From: Brachyspira hampsonii
Lineage (GTDB): Bacteria; Spirochaetota; Brachyspiria; Brachyspirales; Brachyspiraceae
Direction of reading: 5' to 3'
Length of the DNA stretch: 64,000 nucleotides
Assembly (NCBI RefSeq): GCF_002214805.1
Contig: NZ_CP019914.1
Coordinates: forward strand, 2,790,001 to 2,854,000
Shown: piece by piece, positions 52,297-60,741 of the stretch
Layout of the letters: each line of letters opens with the position of its first letter
Numbering within the stretch: position 1 is the first letter of the stretch
The notes under the pieces: model-generated
What the model saw: only the letters and a program-made list of their open reading frames with translations
What the model was told of the DNA's origin: nothing
Databases searched by the model: none
Position numbers and translations under genes: made by a program

Positions 52297-53112
52297 ATGA
52301 TTTTTGATTATAAAGGTATTACTAATAAAAATAAAGATTTAATATTTGTTGCAGGTCCTTGTGTAATAGAAAGCGAAGAAATGACAATGACTATAGCAAA
52401 AAAATTAAAAGAAATAAAAGATAAATTAAATATACAATTAGTTTTTAAAGGAAGTTTTGATAAGGCAAACAGAACATCTCTTTCATCTTTCAGAGGGCTT
52501 GGAATGAAAGAGGGACTTCAAATACTTCAGAATGTCGGTAAAGAATTTAATTTTCTAACTTTAACAGATATACATGTACCTACTGATGCTGAGGAAGCTG
52601 CTAAGTATGTTGACTTTTTACAGATACCAGCTTTTTTATGCAGGCAAACTGATATGCTTAGGGCGGCATGCGAAACAGGAAAAGCGGTTAATGTTAAGAA
52701 AGGACAATTTATAAGCGGTTATGACTGTAAATATATAGCTGATAAATGTACTGATGCTATAAATGAAAACAGATTATTTTTATGTGAAAGAGGTACAATG
52801 TTCGGATATGGTAATTTGATAGTTGACATGAAGAATTTGGAAATAATGAAAAATTATGCACCTGTTATGTATGATGCCACTCATTCACTTCAAATGCCTT
52901 CTGCTAATAACGGACAGTCAGGAGGGGCTAGGGAGTTTATACCTGCTATATTGAAATCGGCTGTTGCTTTGGGAATAGATGCTGTATTTATGGAGGTGCA
53001 TCCTAATCCTGATAAAAGTCCTTCAGATTCAGGTACTATATTTGATTTGAGTAAGGTTGAAGAGTTATGGGCCAAGGTTATAAAAATTAATGATTTAGTT
53101 AAGAGTTTATAA
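52297..53112 (+). CDS. kdsA: 3-deoxy-D-manno-octulosonate 8-phosphate synthase
   Basis: A 271-residue enzyme that joins phosphoenolpyruvate and arabinose 5-phosphate to make KDO 8-phosphate for lipo-oligosaccharide. FVAGPCVIESE, FKGSFDKANRTS, YDATHSLQMPS and FMEVHPNPDKSPSD are all family motifs. Both a conserved Cys in AGPCVIE and a HPNPD segment suggest the metal-dependent class. I chose the ATG at 52297 with AAAGGA upstream; the longer frame from 52234 has no ribosome site. The next gene starts 4 bases after the stop. Confidence 0.95.
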   Translation: MIFDYKGITNKNKDLIFVAGPCVIESEEMTMTIAKKLKEIKDKLNIQLVFKGSFDKANRTSLSSFRGLGMKEGLQILQNVGKEFNFLTLTDIHVPTDAEEAAKYVDFLQIPAFLCRQTDMLRAACETGKAVNVKKGQFISGYDCKYIADKCTDAINENRLFLCERGTMFGYGNLIVDMKNLEIMKNYAPVMYDATHSLQMPSANNGQSGGAREFIPAILKSAVALGIDAVFMEVHPNPDKSPSDSGTIFDLSKVEELWAKVIKINDLVKSL

Positions 53113-53116
53113 AAAT

Positions 53117-53797
53117 ATGAAAAAGATAGTTATTATACTTGCTTCAAGATTGGGTTCTACTAGACTTCCTAAAAAAGCATTAAAACCTATTGCTAATTGC
53201 GATAGTATGCTTGAGCTTATTATTAAAAGATTAAGAAGTTCTAAAAGGGCTAATGATGTAGTTGTAGCAACCGAAGAAAAATCTTATGAAGCTTTTAAAA
53301 ATATATTTGATAAATTGAAATGCAGTTATTTTATAGGAAGCGAAGAAGATGTGCTTAACAGATATAGAAAAGCCGCTGAAGAGTTCAATGCTGATATAGT
53401 TGTTCGTGCTACAGGTGATAATCCTTTGGTTAGCATTAAAGCATTGGATATGATTATAGATTATCATATAGAAAATAATGCTGATTTGAGTCATTATGAT
53501 TTACTTCCTTACGGCAGCGGTGTGGAAGTGATAAATTATGAGGCATTAAAAATAGCTGATGATAATTCTAATGACAGTTTTGAACATGAACATATCACAC
53601 AGTATCATTATAGAAATCCGGATAAATTTAAAATAGAAAATCCTAAAGTTAAAGAAGAATTTGCTATGCCGGAACTTAGAACTACAGTTGATACAATAGA
53701 AGATTATAATAATGTATGTAAGATTTTTGAAAAATATAATAATGACATATATATAGATGTTGATACTATAATAAGTGATATAAGAAATGGAAGATAA
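53117..53797 (+). CDS. SpsF-like cytidylyltransferase family protein
   Basis: A 226-residue nucleotidyltransferase. The start IILASRLGSTRLPKKALKPI and the later VVRATGDNPLVS and EHEHITQYHYRNP match the SpsF/acylneuraminate cytidylyltransferase group (COG1861). These enzymes activate acidic or other sugars as CMP derivatives for surface polysaccharides. It follows kdsA by 4 bases, so it could act on KDO or a related sugar, but it is not a typical KdsB. The next gene overlaps its end by 11 bases. Confidence 0.82.
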   Translation: MKKIVIILASRLGSTRLPKKALKPIANCDSMLELIIKRLRSSKRANDVVVATEEKSYEAFKNIFDKLKCSYFIGSEEDVLNRYRKAAEEFNADIVVRATGDNPLVSIKALDMIIDYHIENNADLSHYDLLPYGSGVEVINYEALKIADDNSNDSFEHEHITQYHYRNPDKFKIENPKVKEEFAMPELRTTVDTIEDYNNVCKIFEKYNNDIYIDVDTIISDIRNGR

Positions 53798-54170
53798 TAA
53801 AAGTTATTATGTTTATATAATACTTTGTGAAAATAATTCATACTATACAGGCATTACTAATAATCTTGTCAATAGATTCAATAAGCATGCAAAGGGCAGG
53901 GGAGCTAATTATACAAAATTTCGTAAGCCATTAAAATATTTATCAGCTTGGAAAGTGAAGAATGTTAATATTGCTTTGAGTATTGAACATTATATAAAAA
54001 GTGTGAATAAAAAAGTAAAAGCTGTATTTATAGAAAATAACAGACTTCTCAAAAGTTATTATATAAAAGAAATGAAATATAAAAAGAAAGATTTTAACAG
54101 TAATATAAGTATTAGAAGTGTCAGTAAAAAAGATATAGAATATATAAATAATATGCTTTATAATCAATAA
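53787..54170 (+). CDS. GIY-YIG domain protein (UPF0213/YhbQ type) with extended tail
   Basis: A 127-residue protein. The GIY-YIG motif appears as YVYI (8-11) and YTGIT (20-24), with the conserved Arg30 and His34 and a later Glu in SIEHYIK. This is the small YhbQ-type nuclease domain. The last ~45 residues, rich in Lys and Ile, extend beyond the usual ~85-residue domain and are not recognised. It overlaps the SpsF-like gene by 11 bases, so it is translated with it. Confidence 0.83.
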   Translation: MEDNKSYYVYIILCENNSYYTGITNNLVNRFNKHAKGRGANYTKFRKPLKYLSAWKVKNVNIALSIEHYIKSVNKKVKAVFIENNRLLKSYYIKEMKYKKKDFNSNISIRSVSKKDIEYINNMLYNQ

Positions 54171-54249
54171 TAGCAAACAAATTATATTATTTGACAATAA
54201 TATTTTTGTATTGTATCATTAAAAAAATTATATTAAATAAGGAATTATT

Positions 54250-55047
54250 ATGTCTTCTTTAAATACACAAATAAGAAAAGATATAGTAAGTATGGTTTAT
54301 AATGCCAATTCAGGACATATAGGCGGTTCTTTGTCATTGGTAGAAATAATGCATACTTTATATTTTAAGATTATGAATATTGATCCTAAAAATCCAAAGA
54401 TGGACGGCAGGGATATATTTATTATGTCTAAAGGACATGCTTCTGCTGTACTTTATTCTACATTAGCACATAGAGGATTTTTCCCAACTGATGAGCTTTT
54501 AACTTACAGAAAATTAGGCTCAAGACTTCAGGGGCATCCTTCCAAAAAGAATTTAGATTGTATTGAGGCTTCTACAGGTTCTTTGGGTCAGGGTGTTTGT
54601 ATAGCTTTAGGTGCTGCTTTAGGCTATAAATTAGATAAAAAAGATGCCAGAGTGTTTGTTATAGCTGGAGACGGAGAAGCTCAGGAAGGCACTTTCTGGG
54701 AATCTGCTATGGCTGCTGCTAATTATAAATTGGATAATTATACTCTTATAATAGACAATAATGGATTGCAGATAGATGGCAAAAATGATGATGTTATGAG
54801 TTTGGGTGATTTAGAAGCTAAAATGAAAGCATTCGGTTTTGAAACTTATGTTGTTGACGGACATAATGAAAAAGAACTTGAGGAAGTATTTGGTAAAAAA
54901 GTATCAGGAAAGCCTAAATGTGTGATTGCAAAAACAGTTAAAGGTAAGGGCGTTTCCTTTATGGAAAATGCTGTAGGATGGCATGGAAAAGCTCCTAATA
55001 AAGAAGAATATGAAAAGGCTATGGAAGAGTTGAATAAACTTGATTAA
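54250..55047 (+). CDS. Transketolase, N-terminal subunit
   Basis: A 265-residue protein equal to the first half of transketolase, which binds the pyrophosphate of thiamine diphosphate. GHIGGSLSLVEIMHTLYF, SKGHASAVLYSTLA, GSLGQGVCIALGAALG and the metal motif AGDGEAQEG are all present. It works with the next gene product in the non-oxidative pentose phosphate pathway. Split transketolases are common in anaerobes and archaea. The ATG has AAGGA upstream. Confidence 0.93.
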   Translation: MSSLNTQIRKDIVSMVYNANSGHIGGSLSLVEIMHTLYFKIMNIDPKNPKMDGRDIFIMSKGHASAVLYSTLAHRGFFPTDELLTYRKLGSRLQGHPSKKNLDCIEASTGSLGQGVCIALGAALGYKLDKKDARVFVIAGDGEAQEGTFWESAMAAANYKLDNYTLIIDNNGLQIDGKNDDVMSLGDLEAKMKAFGFETYVVDGHNEKELEEVFGKKVSGKPKCVIAKTVKGKGVSFMENAVGWHGKAPNKEEYEKAMEELNKLD

Positions 55048-55089
55048 TGAAAATTTTTGTTTAAGTATAAAATTTAAGGAATAATTACT

Positions 55090-56007
55090 ATGGAAAAAAA
55101 GGCAATAAGAAATGCTTATGGAGAGGCTTTAAAGCGTCTAGGCGAAATAAATAAAAATGTTGTAGTTTTAGATGCAGATTTATCCGGATCTACTATGACT
55201 AAACTTTTTAAATCTGCTTTCCCCGATAGATTTTTTAATATGGGAATAGCTGAACAAAATATGATGGGAGCAGCTGCAGGATTTGCTATTGAAGGTAAAA
55301 TACCTTTTGCTTCTACTTTTGCTATGTTCGGTGCGGGAAGAGCTTTTGAAATTATTAGAAATTCTATTTGCTATCCTAAATTAAATGTCAAAGTAGCAGT
55401 TACTCATGCCGGTATATCTGTCGGCGAAGATGGTGCTAGTCATCAAAGTATTGAAGATATATCTTTAATGCGTTCTATACCAAATATGACAGTAATTGTA
55501 CCTTGCGATGCTTTTGAGGCTGAAAAAGCTGTATTTGCTGCTGCTGAATATGACGGTCCATGCTATTTAAGAATGGCTAGACCTGCTACTAATATAATAA
55601 CAACTCAGGATACTCCTTTCAAAATAGGAAAAGCTAATATACTTAGAGAAGGTAAAGATGTATGTATATTTGCATGCGGAATAGTGGTATCAGAAGCTTT
55701 AGAAGCAGCTCAAATGGCTGAAAAAGACGGAATATCTGTAACGGTTGTTGATATTCATACTATAAAACCAATAGACAGAGAAATTATTGTAGAGATGGCT
55801 AAAAAGCATAAGAAACTTATTAGCGTTGAAGAGCATTCTATAATAGGCGGACTTGGTTCTGCCGTATCTGAAGTTTTGACAGATGAATATCCTGTTAAAC
55901 TTATAAGAATTGGTATAAAAGATACTTTTGGAGAATCTGGAACTGTTGAAGAACTCATTAATAAATATGGTCTTAATGCAAAGGCTATTTATGATGTTGT
56001 TAAATAA
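55090..56007 (+). CDS. Transketolase, C-terminal subunit
   Basis: A 305-residue protein equal to the second half of transketolase. The Glu that activates thiamine is in the stretch FFNMGIAEQNMMGAAAG, followed by FASTFAMFGAGRAFE and THAGISVGEDGASHQ. The C-terminal domain follows from about residue 185. It lies 42 bases after the N-terminal subunit and ends at a strong terminator. Confidence 0.93.
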   Translation: MEKKAIRNAYGEALKRLGEINKNVVVLDADLSGSTMTKLFKSAFPDRFFNMGIAEQNMMGAAAGFAIEGKIPFASTFAMFGAGRAFEIIRNSICYPKLNVKVAVTHAGISVGEDGASHQSIEDISLMRSIPNMTVIVPCDAFEAEKAVFAAAEYDGPCYLRMARPATNIITTQDTPFKIGKANILREGKDVCIFACGIVVSEALEAAQMAEKDGISVTVVDIHTIKPIDREIIVEMAKKHKKLISVEEHSIIGGLGSAVSEVLTDEYPVKLIRIGIKDTFGESGTVEELINKYGLNAKAIYDVVK

Positions 56008-56029
56008 TTAATGAATTATAGTTGATATA

Positions 56030-56066
56030 AAAAAAGGAGAGTATTAAAAAATACTCTCCTTTTTTA
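56030..56066. terminator. Bidirectional terminator
   Basis: AAAAAAGGAGAGTATT (56030-56045) pairs perfectly with AATACTCTCCTTTTTT (56050-56065) around four As. It ends both the transketolase operon and the ferredoxin-like genes on the - strand. Confidence 0.92.
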
Positions 56067-56076
56067 TGTTCCAAGA

Positions 56077-56256
56077 TTATTTTAAATTGAACTTAAACAT
56101 TTCTTTCAATTTATTTCTGCATCCTCCGCATTCTTTTCCGGCTTTAGTATGCTTTACAAGTTCTTTTAATGTTTTTATGTTATGTTCTTTTTCTAAATAC
56201 TTTATCTCTTCAATAGAAAGTTCCTTACATTTACATATAAAATCATTATTTATCAA
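56077..56256 (-). CDS. Small BFD-like [2Fe-2S] protein, TTG start
   Basis: A 59-residue protein with the cysteine pattern of bacterioferritin-associated ferredoxins: Cys8 and Cys10 (CKC) and Cys43 and Cys46 (CGGC). The start is TTG (56256), with GGAG 9 bases upstream; no ATG is available in frame before the first cysteines. It is 20 bases downstream of its paralogue at 56277-56495, so they form one operon. Such proteins pass electrons or deliver clusters; the partner is not clear. Confidence 0.78.
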   Translation of the reverse strand: MINNDFICKCKELSIEEIKYLEKEHNIKTLKELVKHTKAGKECGGCRNKLKEMFKFNLK

Positions 56257-56276
56257 TTTAGATATCTCCGTTTTTA

Positions 56277-56495
56277 TTATTTCTCTTCTATACTTTGAAT
56301 ATTTCCTGTTTTTTTATATTCTTCTAATAAATCTTTGATATCCCCTCTGCAGCTCCAACAGGTGATGCCTGCTTTTGTATGATGCATAACTTCTTCCAAT
56401 GTTGTATAATTATTTTCTTTAATTGCATCGATTACTTCTTTATATTTTATATTTTTACAAAAGCATATAGTGCTGTTCAAATTCTTTTCAAACAT
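56277..56495 (-). CDS. BFD-like [2Fe-2S] protein
   Basis: A 72-residue protein with Cys11 and Cys13 (CFC) and Cys46 and Cys49 (CWSC), the four cluster ligands of a BFD-like domain. The helix ENNYTTLEEVMHHTKAG precedes the second pair, as in the family. GGGAG lies before the ATG. With the 59-residue paralogue downstream it forms a two-gene unit. A ferritin gene is present at 1177, but far away, so a link to iron release is only a possibility. Confidence 0.83.
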   Translation of the reverse strand: MFEKNLNSTICFCKNIKYKEVIDAIKENNYTTLEEVMHHTKAGITCWSCRGDIKDLLEEYKKTGNIQSIEEK

Positions 56496-56574
56496 AAATT
56501 TCTCCCAAATTAATAATTGGATTCATTTTAACAATATTAGTAAATAAAATCAATACATATCTATCAGTATAATT

Positions 56575-57105
56575 TCATATTTTAAAGAATTTGCCGAAAG
56601 CAAACCATAATTGTAATGTTATTATACCATATAATATTAACGATAATCCAACTATAACACTAATATAAACGGCACCAAGTATAGGATTAAAAGTTAAAAT
56701 AATTCCTGCAATCAAAGTAAGTATTCCGCTTAATATTGAAAGTCCCCATTGATTATATCCTAGATTTTTAAGTTCAATAGAAGAAGATATTGCCACAACA
56801 CCTCTTACTATTACAAAGAAAGCAACCATATAAGGTATAAATGCACCACTTATTTGTAAATTAGAAATAATTATAATACCGCATATTGCTGATACTATAC
56901 CATCTAATAGAATTAAAGTAGAACCGGATTTATGTTTTAAGCTAAAGAAATAGAATATAGAACTTATTCCGGAGAATATTGTTAAAAATCCTATTATATA
57001 AGCTAACATTAAAACAGTTTCTATCGGATTAAATAATGTTGCTGCTCCTGATATTATCAATAGAATACCAAAAATTAACCATAAAACTCTTCCTAATTTT
57101 CCCAT
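56575..57105 (-). CDS. HdeD-like (DUF308) membrane protein
   Basis: A 176-residue protein with about six membrane segments, in the order and spacing of the HdeD/DUF308 family (for example VLWLIFGILLIISGAATLF and later GLSILSGILTLIAGIILTF). In Escherichia coli HdeD takes part in acid resistance at high cell density. I chose the ATG at 57105 because AAGGAG lies just upstream, inside the first codons of a longer frame starting at 57120. It stands alone. Confidence 0.82.
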   Translation of the reverse strand: MGKLGRVLWLIFGILLIISGAATLFNPIETVLMLAYIIGFLTIFSGISSIFYFFSLKHKSGSTLILLDGIVSAICGIIIISNLQISGAFIPYMVAFFVIVRGVVAISSSIELKNLGYNQWGLSILSGILTLIAGIILTFNPILGAVYISVIVGLSLILYGIITLQLWFAFGKFFKI

Positions 57106-57235
57106 ACAAAACTCCTTCATTATTATATATTAATTTATATATGATAATCAAATATATAAAAAAAGCAATATAAAAAATTATACTATTTTTTTTATTAAAA
57201 TTATTTTAATACTAATTGTTCCGATAATATTTACA

Positions 57236-58138
57236 ATGGATGATAATATTGAATTAGATATAGTGCATACACCTGTTATGCTTAAAGAAGTTCTGAGCTT
57301 CATACCAAATGATGCTAAAATAGCTGTTGATGCTACATTAGGTGAGGGCGGACATACTAAGGCAATGCTAGATTTAAATCTTGAAGTGCATAGCTTTGAA
57401 AGAGATTCAGCAATTCTTGAAATAGCTAAAAAAAGACTTAAAAATTATGATAAGTTTCATTACTATAATAATACTTATGATAAGATGATGGAAGAATTAG
57501 ATGATAGTATAATTGGTAATGTTGATTTTATGCTTTATGATTTAGGGGTGTCTTTATTTCATTTTAAGAAAGCTGAAAGAGGTTTTTCTTTTAAAGATAA
57601 TGTTATGCTTGATATGAGGCTTGGGATTAATGATAAAAGTGCTTATGATATTATAAATGGATACAGTGAAGAAGAATTGGAGAGGATATTTAGAGATTAT
57701 GGTGAGATGAGTAATGCTAAAAAAATGGCAAATATTATAGTAAGGGAAAGAAATAGAAGAAAAATAGAAACTTCAAGAGAATTAGAAAATATTATATTTC
57801 ATAATACAGATAAATCTCAAAGATACGGCAAAATTCACCCGGCAACTTTAGTTTTTCAGGCTATAAGAATAGAAGTTAATGATGAGCTTAATATACTTGA
57901 AAAATCAATATTGAATATACCTTCTATACTCAAAAAAAATGGTGTAGTTGTAGTTATGAGTTATCATTCTTTAGAAGATAGAATAATAAAAAGATTTTTC
58001 AAAGAAAATGAGAAAACTAAGAATAAAGAGGGTATATTTAAACTTCTAAATAATAAAGTTAAACTTCCGACAAATGAAGAGATAAAATCTAATCCTGCCA
58101 GCAGAAGTGCGAAGATGAGAATAGCTCAAAAGGTATAA
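57236..58138 (+). CDS. rsmH: 16S rRNA (cytosine-N4-)-methyltransferase RsmH
   Basis: A 300-residue methyltransferase that modifies C1402 of 16S rRNA. The start HTPVMLKEVLSFI, the SAM site DATLGEGGHTKAML, FMLYDLGVSLFH and the late VVMSYHSLEDRIIKRFF are diagnostic. It is usually the first gene of the division and cell wall cluster. Here only an FtsL-like gene follows, and then a convergent gene, so the rest of the cluster is elsewhere. No strong ribosome site is seen. Confidence 0.95.
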   Translation: MDDNIELDIVHTPVMLKEVLSFIPNDAKIAVDATLGEGGHTKAMLDLNLEVHSFERDSAILEIAKKRLKNYDKFHYYNNTYDKMMEELDDSIIGNVDFMLYDLGVSLFHFKKAERGFSFKDNVMLDMRLGINDKSAYDIINGYSEEELERIFRDYGEMSNAKKMANIIVRERNRRKIETSRELENIIFHNTDKSQRYGKIHPATLVFQAIRIEVNDELNILEKSILNIPSILKKNGVVVVMSYHSLEDRIIKRFFKENEKTKNKEGIFKLLNNKVKLPTNEEIKSNPASRSAKMRIAQKV

Positions 58139-58152
58139 TTTTGGAGATAAAT

Positions 58153-58488
58153 ATGAATGAAAAGAAGCAAAATGTAGATAAAAAAGAAAAGAAAACTTAC
58201 TCTATAGGATCGCTTTTTATAGTTATAATATTATTCGTGATAGTAATCAGTATTTTTACATTTGCAAGAAATGTTAAAGCTAATGAAATACTTATAGAAT
58301 TGTCAAAATTAGATAATGAAATAGAGCGTTTAGAAAAAGAGGTTAAAGTACTTAGTGCTGAGGAAGCAGAATATTCATCTCCTAACAGATTTATAGAAAC
58401 TGCTATAATAAACGGATTTACATCTGTAAGCGGTGATAATAATGATATACTTTATTTAAAAATAGAAGATGAAAATAATAATCAATAA
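58153..58488 (+). CDS. FtsL-like membrane protein
   Basis: A 111-residue protein with a charged N-terminus, one membrane segment (about 19-38) and a periplasmic coiled coil (about 45-70). This topology, together with the position directly after rsmH, is that of the division protein FtsL. Sequence conservation in FtsL is too low to be sure. I chose the ATG at 58153, with TTGGAG 6 bases upstream. Its end overlaps the hprK end by 7 bases. Confidence 0.65.
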   Translation: MNEKKQNVDKKEKKTYSIGSLFIVIILFVIVISIFTFARNVKANEILIELSKLDNEIERLEKEVKVLSAEEAEYSSPNRFIETAIINGFTSVSGDNNDILYLKIEDENNNQ

Positions 58489-59447
58489 TTATTTGCTATA
58501 TCTGGTTTTTTCTTTTCTATTTGAGCTATTAATGCTTTGTCTAATTCTTTAGCACTATTATATCCCATTTGTTTTAATCTGTAATTTTTGGCAGCAGTTT
58601 CTATAAGTATGCATACATTTCTTCCTGAGCGAACAGGTATTTTTTGATAAGGTACCTCAGTATTTAATATATTATAAGTTTTGTCAAATAATCCCATTCT
58701 GTCATATTGTTCATCATCTTTCCAATGTTCAAGTTCTATTATTAAATCAAGTCTTTTTTTATCTCTAATAGCACTCATGCCTGAAAGCCTGCTTATATCA
58801 ACTACACCGATTCCTCTAACTTCCATATTATGCTTTATGTATTCGTTCTTTCTTCCTATTATTCTGCCGTCTTTTAATTTTTTAAATTCAACTATATCAT
58901 CGGATATAAGTCTATGTCCTTTCGATATAAGCTCTAAAGTGGCTTCACTTTTTCCAACGCCGCTTTTACCTAAAATTAAAACGCCAACACCGAAAACCTC
59001 TACTAATCCGCCATGTATAGTAAAAGATTCCATGAATTCTTCCTCTATTAGGGCTTCTATTCCCCTAATCATATCAGATGTTTTTAATTCGCTTATTATT
59101 ACGCATATATTATTTTTTTTAGCTATTTCCAAGAACGATTCAGGAGGATTTATATTGTAAGTGAATATGCATATAGGTATTTGATAACTAAGCATTTCTT
59201 CAAATACATCTATTTTATTTTCTTCATCTAAAGTTAGAATATAATTAGCTTCGCCTTTTCCTAGTATTTGTATTCTTTCGTATGCAAAATCTTTGAAATA
59301 CTTAAATAATGCCATACCCGGTCTATTTATATCATAGCCTAATATTTCATTTTCCATTCCTATAAGACCGGTTAAGCGTCTTATTTTCAGAGCATTATTT
59401 TTAGCTTCATTAAGTTCAAAGAATTTAGATACTGTTATTTTAGGCAT
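58482..59447 (-). CDS. hprK: HPr kinase/phosphorylase
   Basis: A 321-residue enzyme that phosphorylates and dephosphorylates Ser46 of HPr. The N-terminal domain (about 1-130) is followed by the kinase domain with the P-loop GKSGVGKS (160-167). IHGGLVEVFGVGVLILGK precedes it, and the later MEVRGIGVVDI is the family signature. HprK links the PTS to regulation. It shares its first base with the last base of ptsN, as part of the rpoN-hpf-ptsN-hprK cluster. Confidence 0.95.
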   Translation of the reverse strand: MPKITVSKFFELNEAKNNALKIRRLTGLIGMENEILGYDINRPGMALFKYFKDFAYERIQILGKGEANYILTLDEENKIDVFEEMLSYQIPICIFTYNINPPESFLEIAKKNNICVIISELKTSDMIRGIEALIEEEFMESFTIHGGLVEVFGVGVLILGKSGVGKSEATLELISKGHRLISDDIVEFKKLKDGRIIGRKNEYIKHNMEVRGIGVVDISRLSGMSAIRDKKRLDLIIELEHWKDDEQYDRMGLFDKTYNILNTEVPYQKIPVRSGRNVCILIETAAKNYRLKQMGYNSAKELDKALIAQIEKKKPDIANNY

Positions 59448-59911
59448 TATATTTTCATTTCCTCTTTAGCAATAAGTTCCATAATCTCTTCAGGTTTTTC
59501 AACATTGATAAGTTTTTCCAAGAAATGAGGATTATCTCTTAGTATTTTTGCTATTGCAGTAAGAACTTTTAAATTTTCGCTGGCTGAAGTTTTTGGGGCT
59601 AGAAGCATAAAAACGGCAAATACTTTTTTCTTATCTACAGATTTATAATTAATTCCGTTTTTTACAGTTGCTACACTAAGTACAATATTGCTTACAGCAT
59701 CAGTTTTGGCATGAGGTATTGCTATACCGTTTCCCACACCTGTACTCATTAATTGTTCTCTTGCCATAATGGCATGTTCAGCATCATCTTTGCTTACAAG
59801 TAATTTGCATTCATCTAGTCGCTCAACCATTTTAGAGAGAAGACGCTCTTTATCCGTTTCCTGAACATCTATCATTATAGAATCTTTATTAATATAATCT
59901 ATTAAACTCAT
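59447..59911 (-). CDS. ptsN: PTS IIA component, PtsN type
   Basis: A 154-residue EIIA protein of the fructose/nitrogen class. The phosphorylated His67 lies in NGIAIPHAKTDAV. Next to rpoN and hpf it is most likely the regulatory IIA-Ntr rather than a sugar transporter part. I chose the ATG at 59911, with GGAGGG just upstream, rather than the start at 59926. The stop overlaps the hprK start. Confidence 0.9.
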   Translation of the reverse strand: MSLIDYINKDSIMIDVQETDKERLLSKMVERLDECKLLVSKDDAEHAIMAREQLMSTGVGNGIAIPHAKTDAVSNIVLSVATVKNGINYKSVDKKKVFAVFMLLAPKTSASENLKVLTAIAKILRDNPHFLEKLINVEKPEEIMELIAKEEMKI

Positions 59912-59948
59912 TATTATTCCCTCCAAAATGGTAATTATAAATTATAAA

Positions 59949-60725
59949 TTAGATATCAAACATTCTTATTAGAACAAATGAATTATCAGATTCTTTATAC
60001 AAAGCTTCTGCCTGTTCTGTTATGCTGCTTATGTAAACAACAAATTTTTTATCAGTGTTTTCTGTAAGATAATTTACAGCTTCACTCACATTATATTCTT
60101 TTATCAAATAATTTTCACTTTTGCTTGCATCTATGTGATTGTCAGGAGTTACACTAACTTCATCTATATTCCAATATTCTTCATTATTGTTGTATACTTC
60201 AAATACTTTATTATCATTGCCTTTAAATAAGAATACAGGAAATTTTCCTATTTTTATACTGAATAAATCCTCTCCTTGTTTAATAGGTAAATAAGCCATA
60301 TAAGGTTTTTTCTCGCTATTAAAGTGCAATACAGCATCAAGTTCATCTAAAGGTTTTTCGTATATTCCAACAGAATTGATTGAATAAGAATTGTCATCTT
60401 CTTCTGCCTGTACTGATTTATCTACAACAGCTCTTTGACTTCTGTCTATATTTATTTCTTTAGATTTTCTTATTTCTCTTTCTATCTTTTGAAACATAGT
60501 ATCTATTGCTACATACAAATCTTTTTCTTTTTCTTTATCATGAAATACTTTTTTACCGAAAGCTATAGTTCCCTGTACAGTATATTCGCCATGCATATAG
60601 TCGCAAATAATATTGGCATCTATTATTCTGTCTGCATGTATTTTGATATTTTGCATCTTATTTGCTATGTGTTCTCTGACATTTTTAGTGATTCTTACAT
60701 TCTTTCCAATAATATTTTGATGCAT
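59949..60725 (-). CDS. hpf: Ribosome hibernation-promoting factor family protein (long form)
   Basis: A 258-residue protein. Residues 1-105 are the HPF/RaiA domain (NIIGKNVRITKNVREHI at the start), which binds the 30S decoding region and shuts down translation. The C-terminal part starts with EKPLDELDAVLHF near 145 and resembles the dimerisation domain of long HPF, which joins two ribosomes. The tail is about 60 residues longer than usual and is diverged. AAGGAG precedes the ATG. It lies between rpoN and ptsN, the classical order. Confidence 0.85.
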   Translation of the reverse strand: MHQNIIGKNVRITKNVREHIANKMQNIKIHADRIIDANIICDYMHGEYTVQGTIAFGKKVFHDKEKEKDLYVAIDTMFQKIEREIRKSKEINIDRSQRAVVDKSVQAEEDDNSYSINSVGIYEKPLDELDAVLHFNSEKKPYMAYLPIKQGEDLFSIKIGKFPVFLFKGNDNKVFEVYNNNEEYWNIDEVSVTPDNHIDASKSENYLIKEYNVSEAVNYLTENTDKKFVVYISSITEQAEALYKESDNSFVLIRMFDI

Positions 60726-60741
60726 AAAGTCTCCTTTTGTT

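Noticed and set aside
58681-59160. 159-codon frame on the + strand
   Set aside because: It is the complement of hprK, which has all family motifs. The Ser/Pro/Leu-rich product is a shadow.
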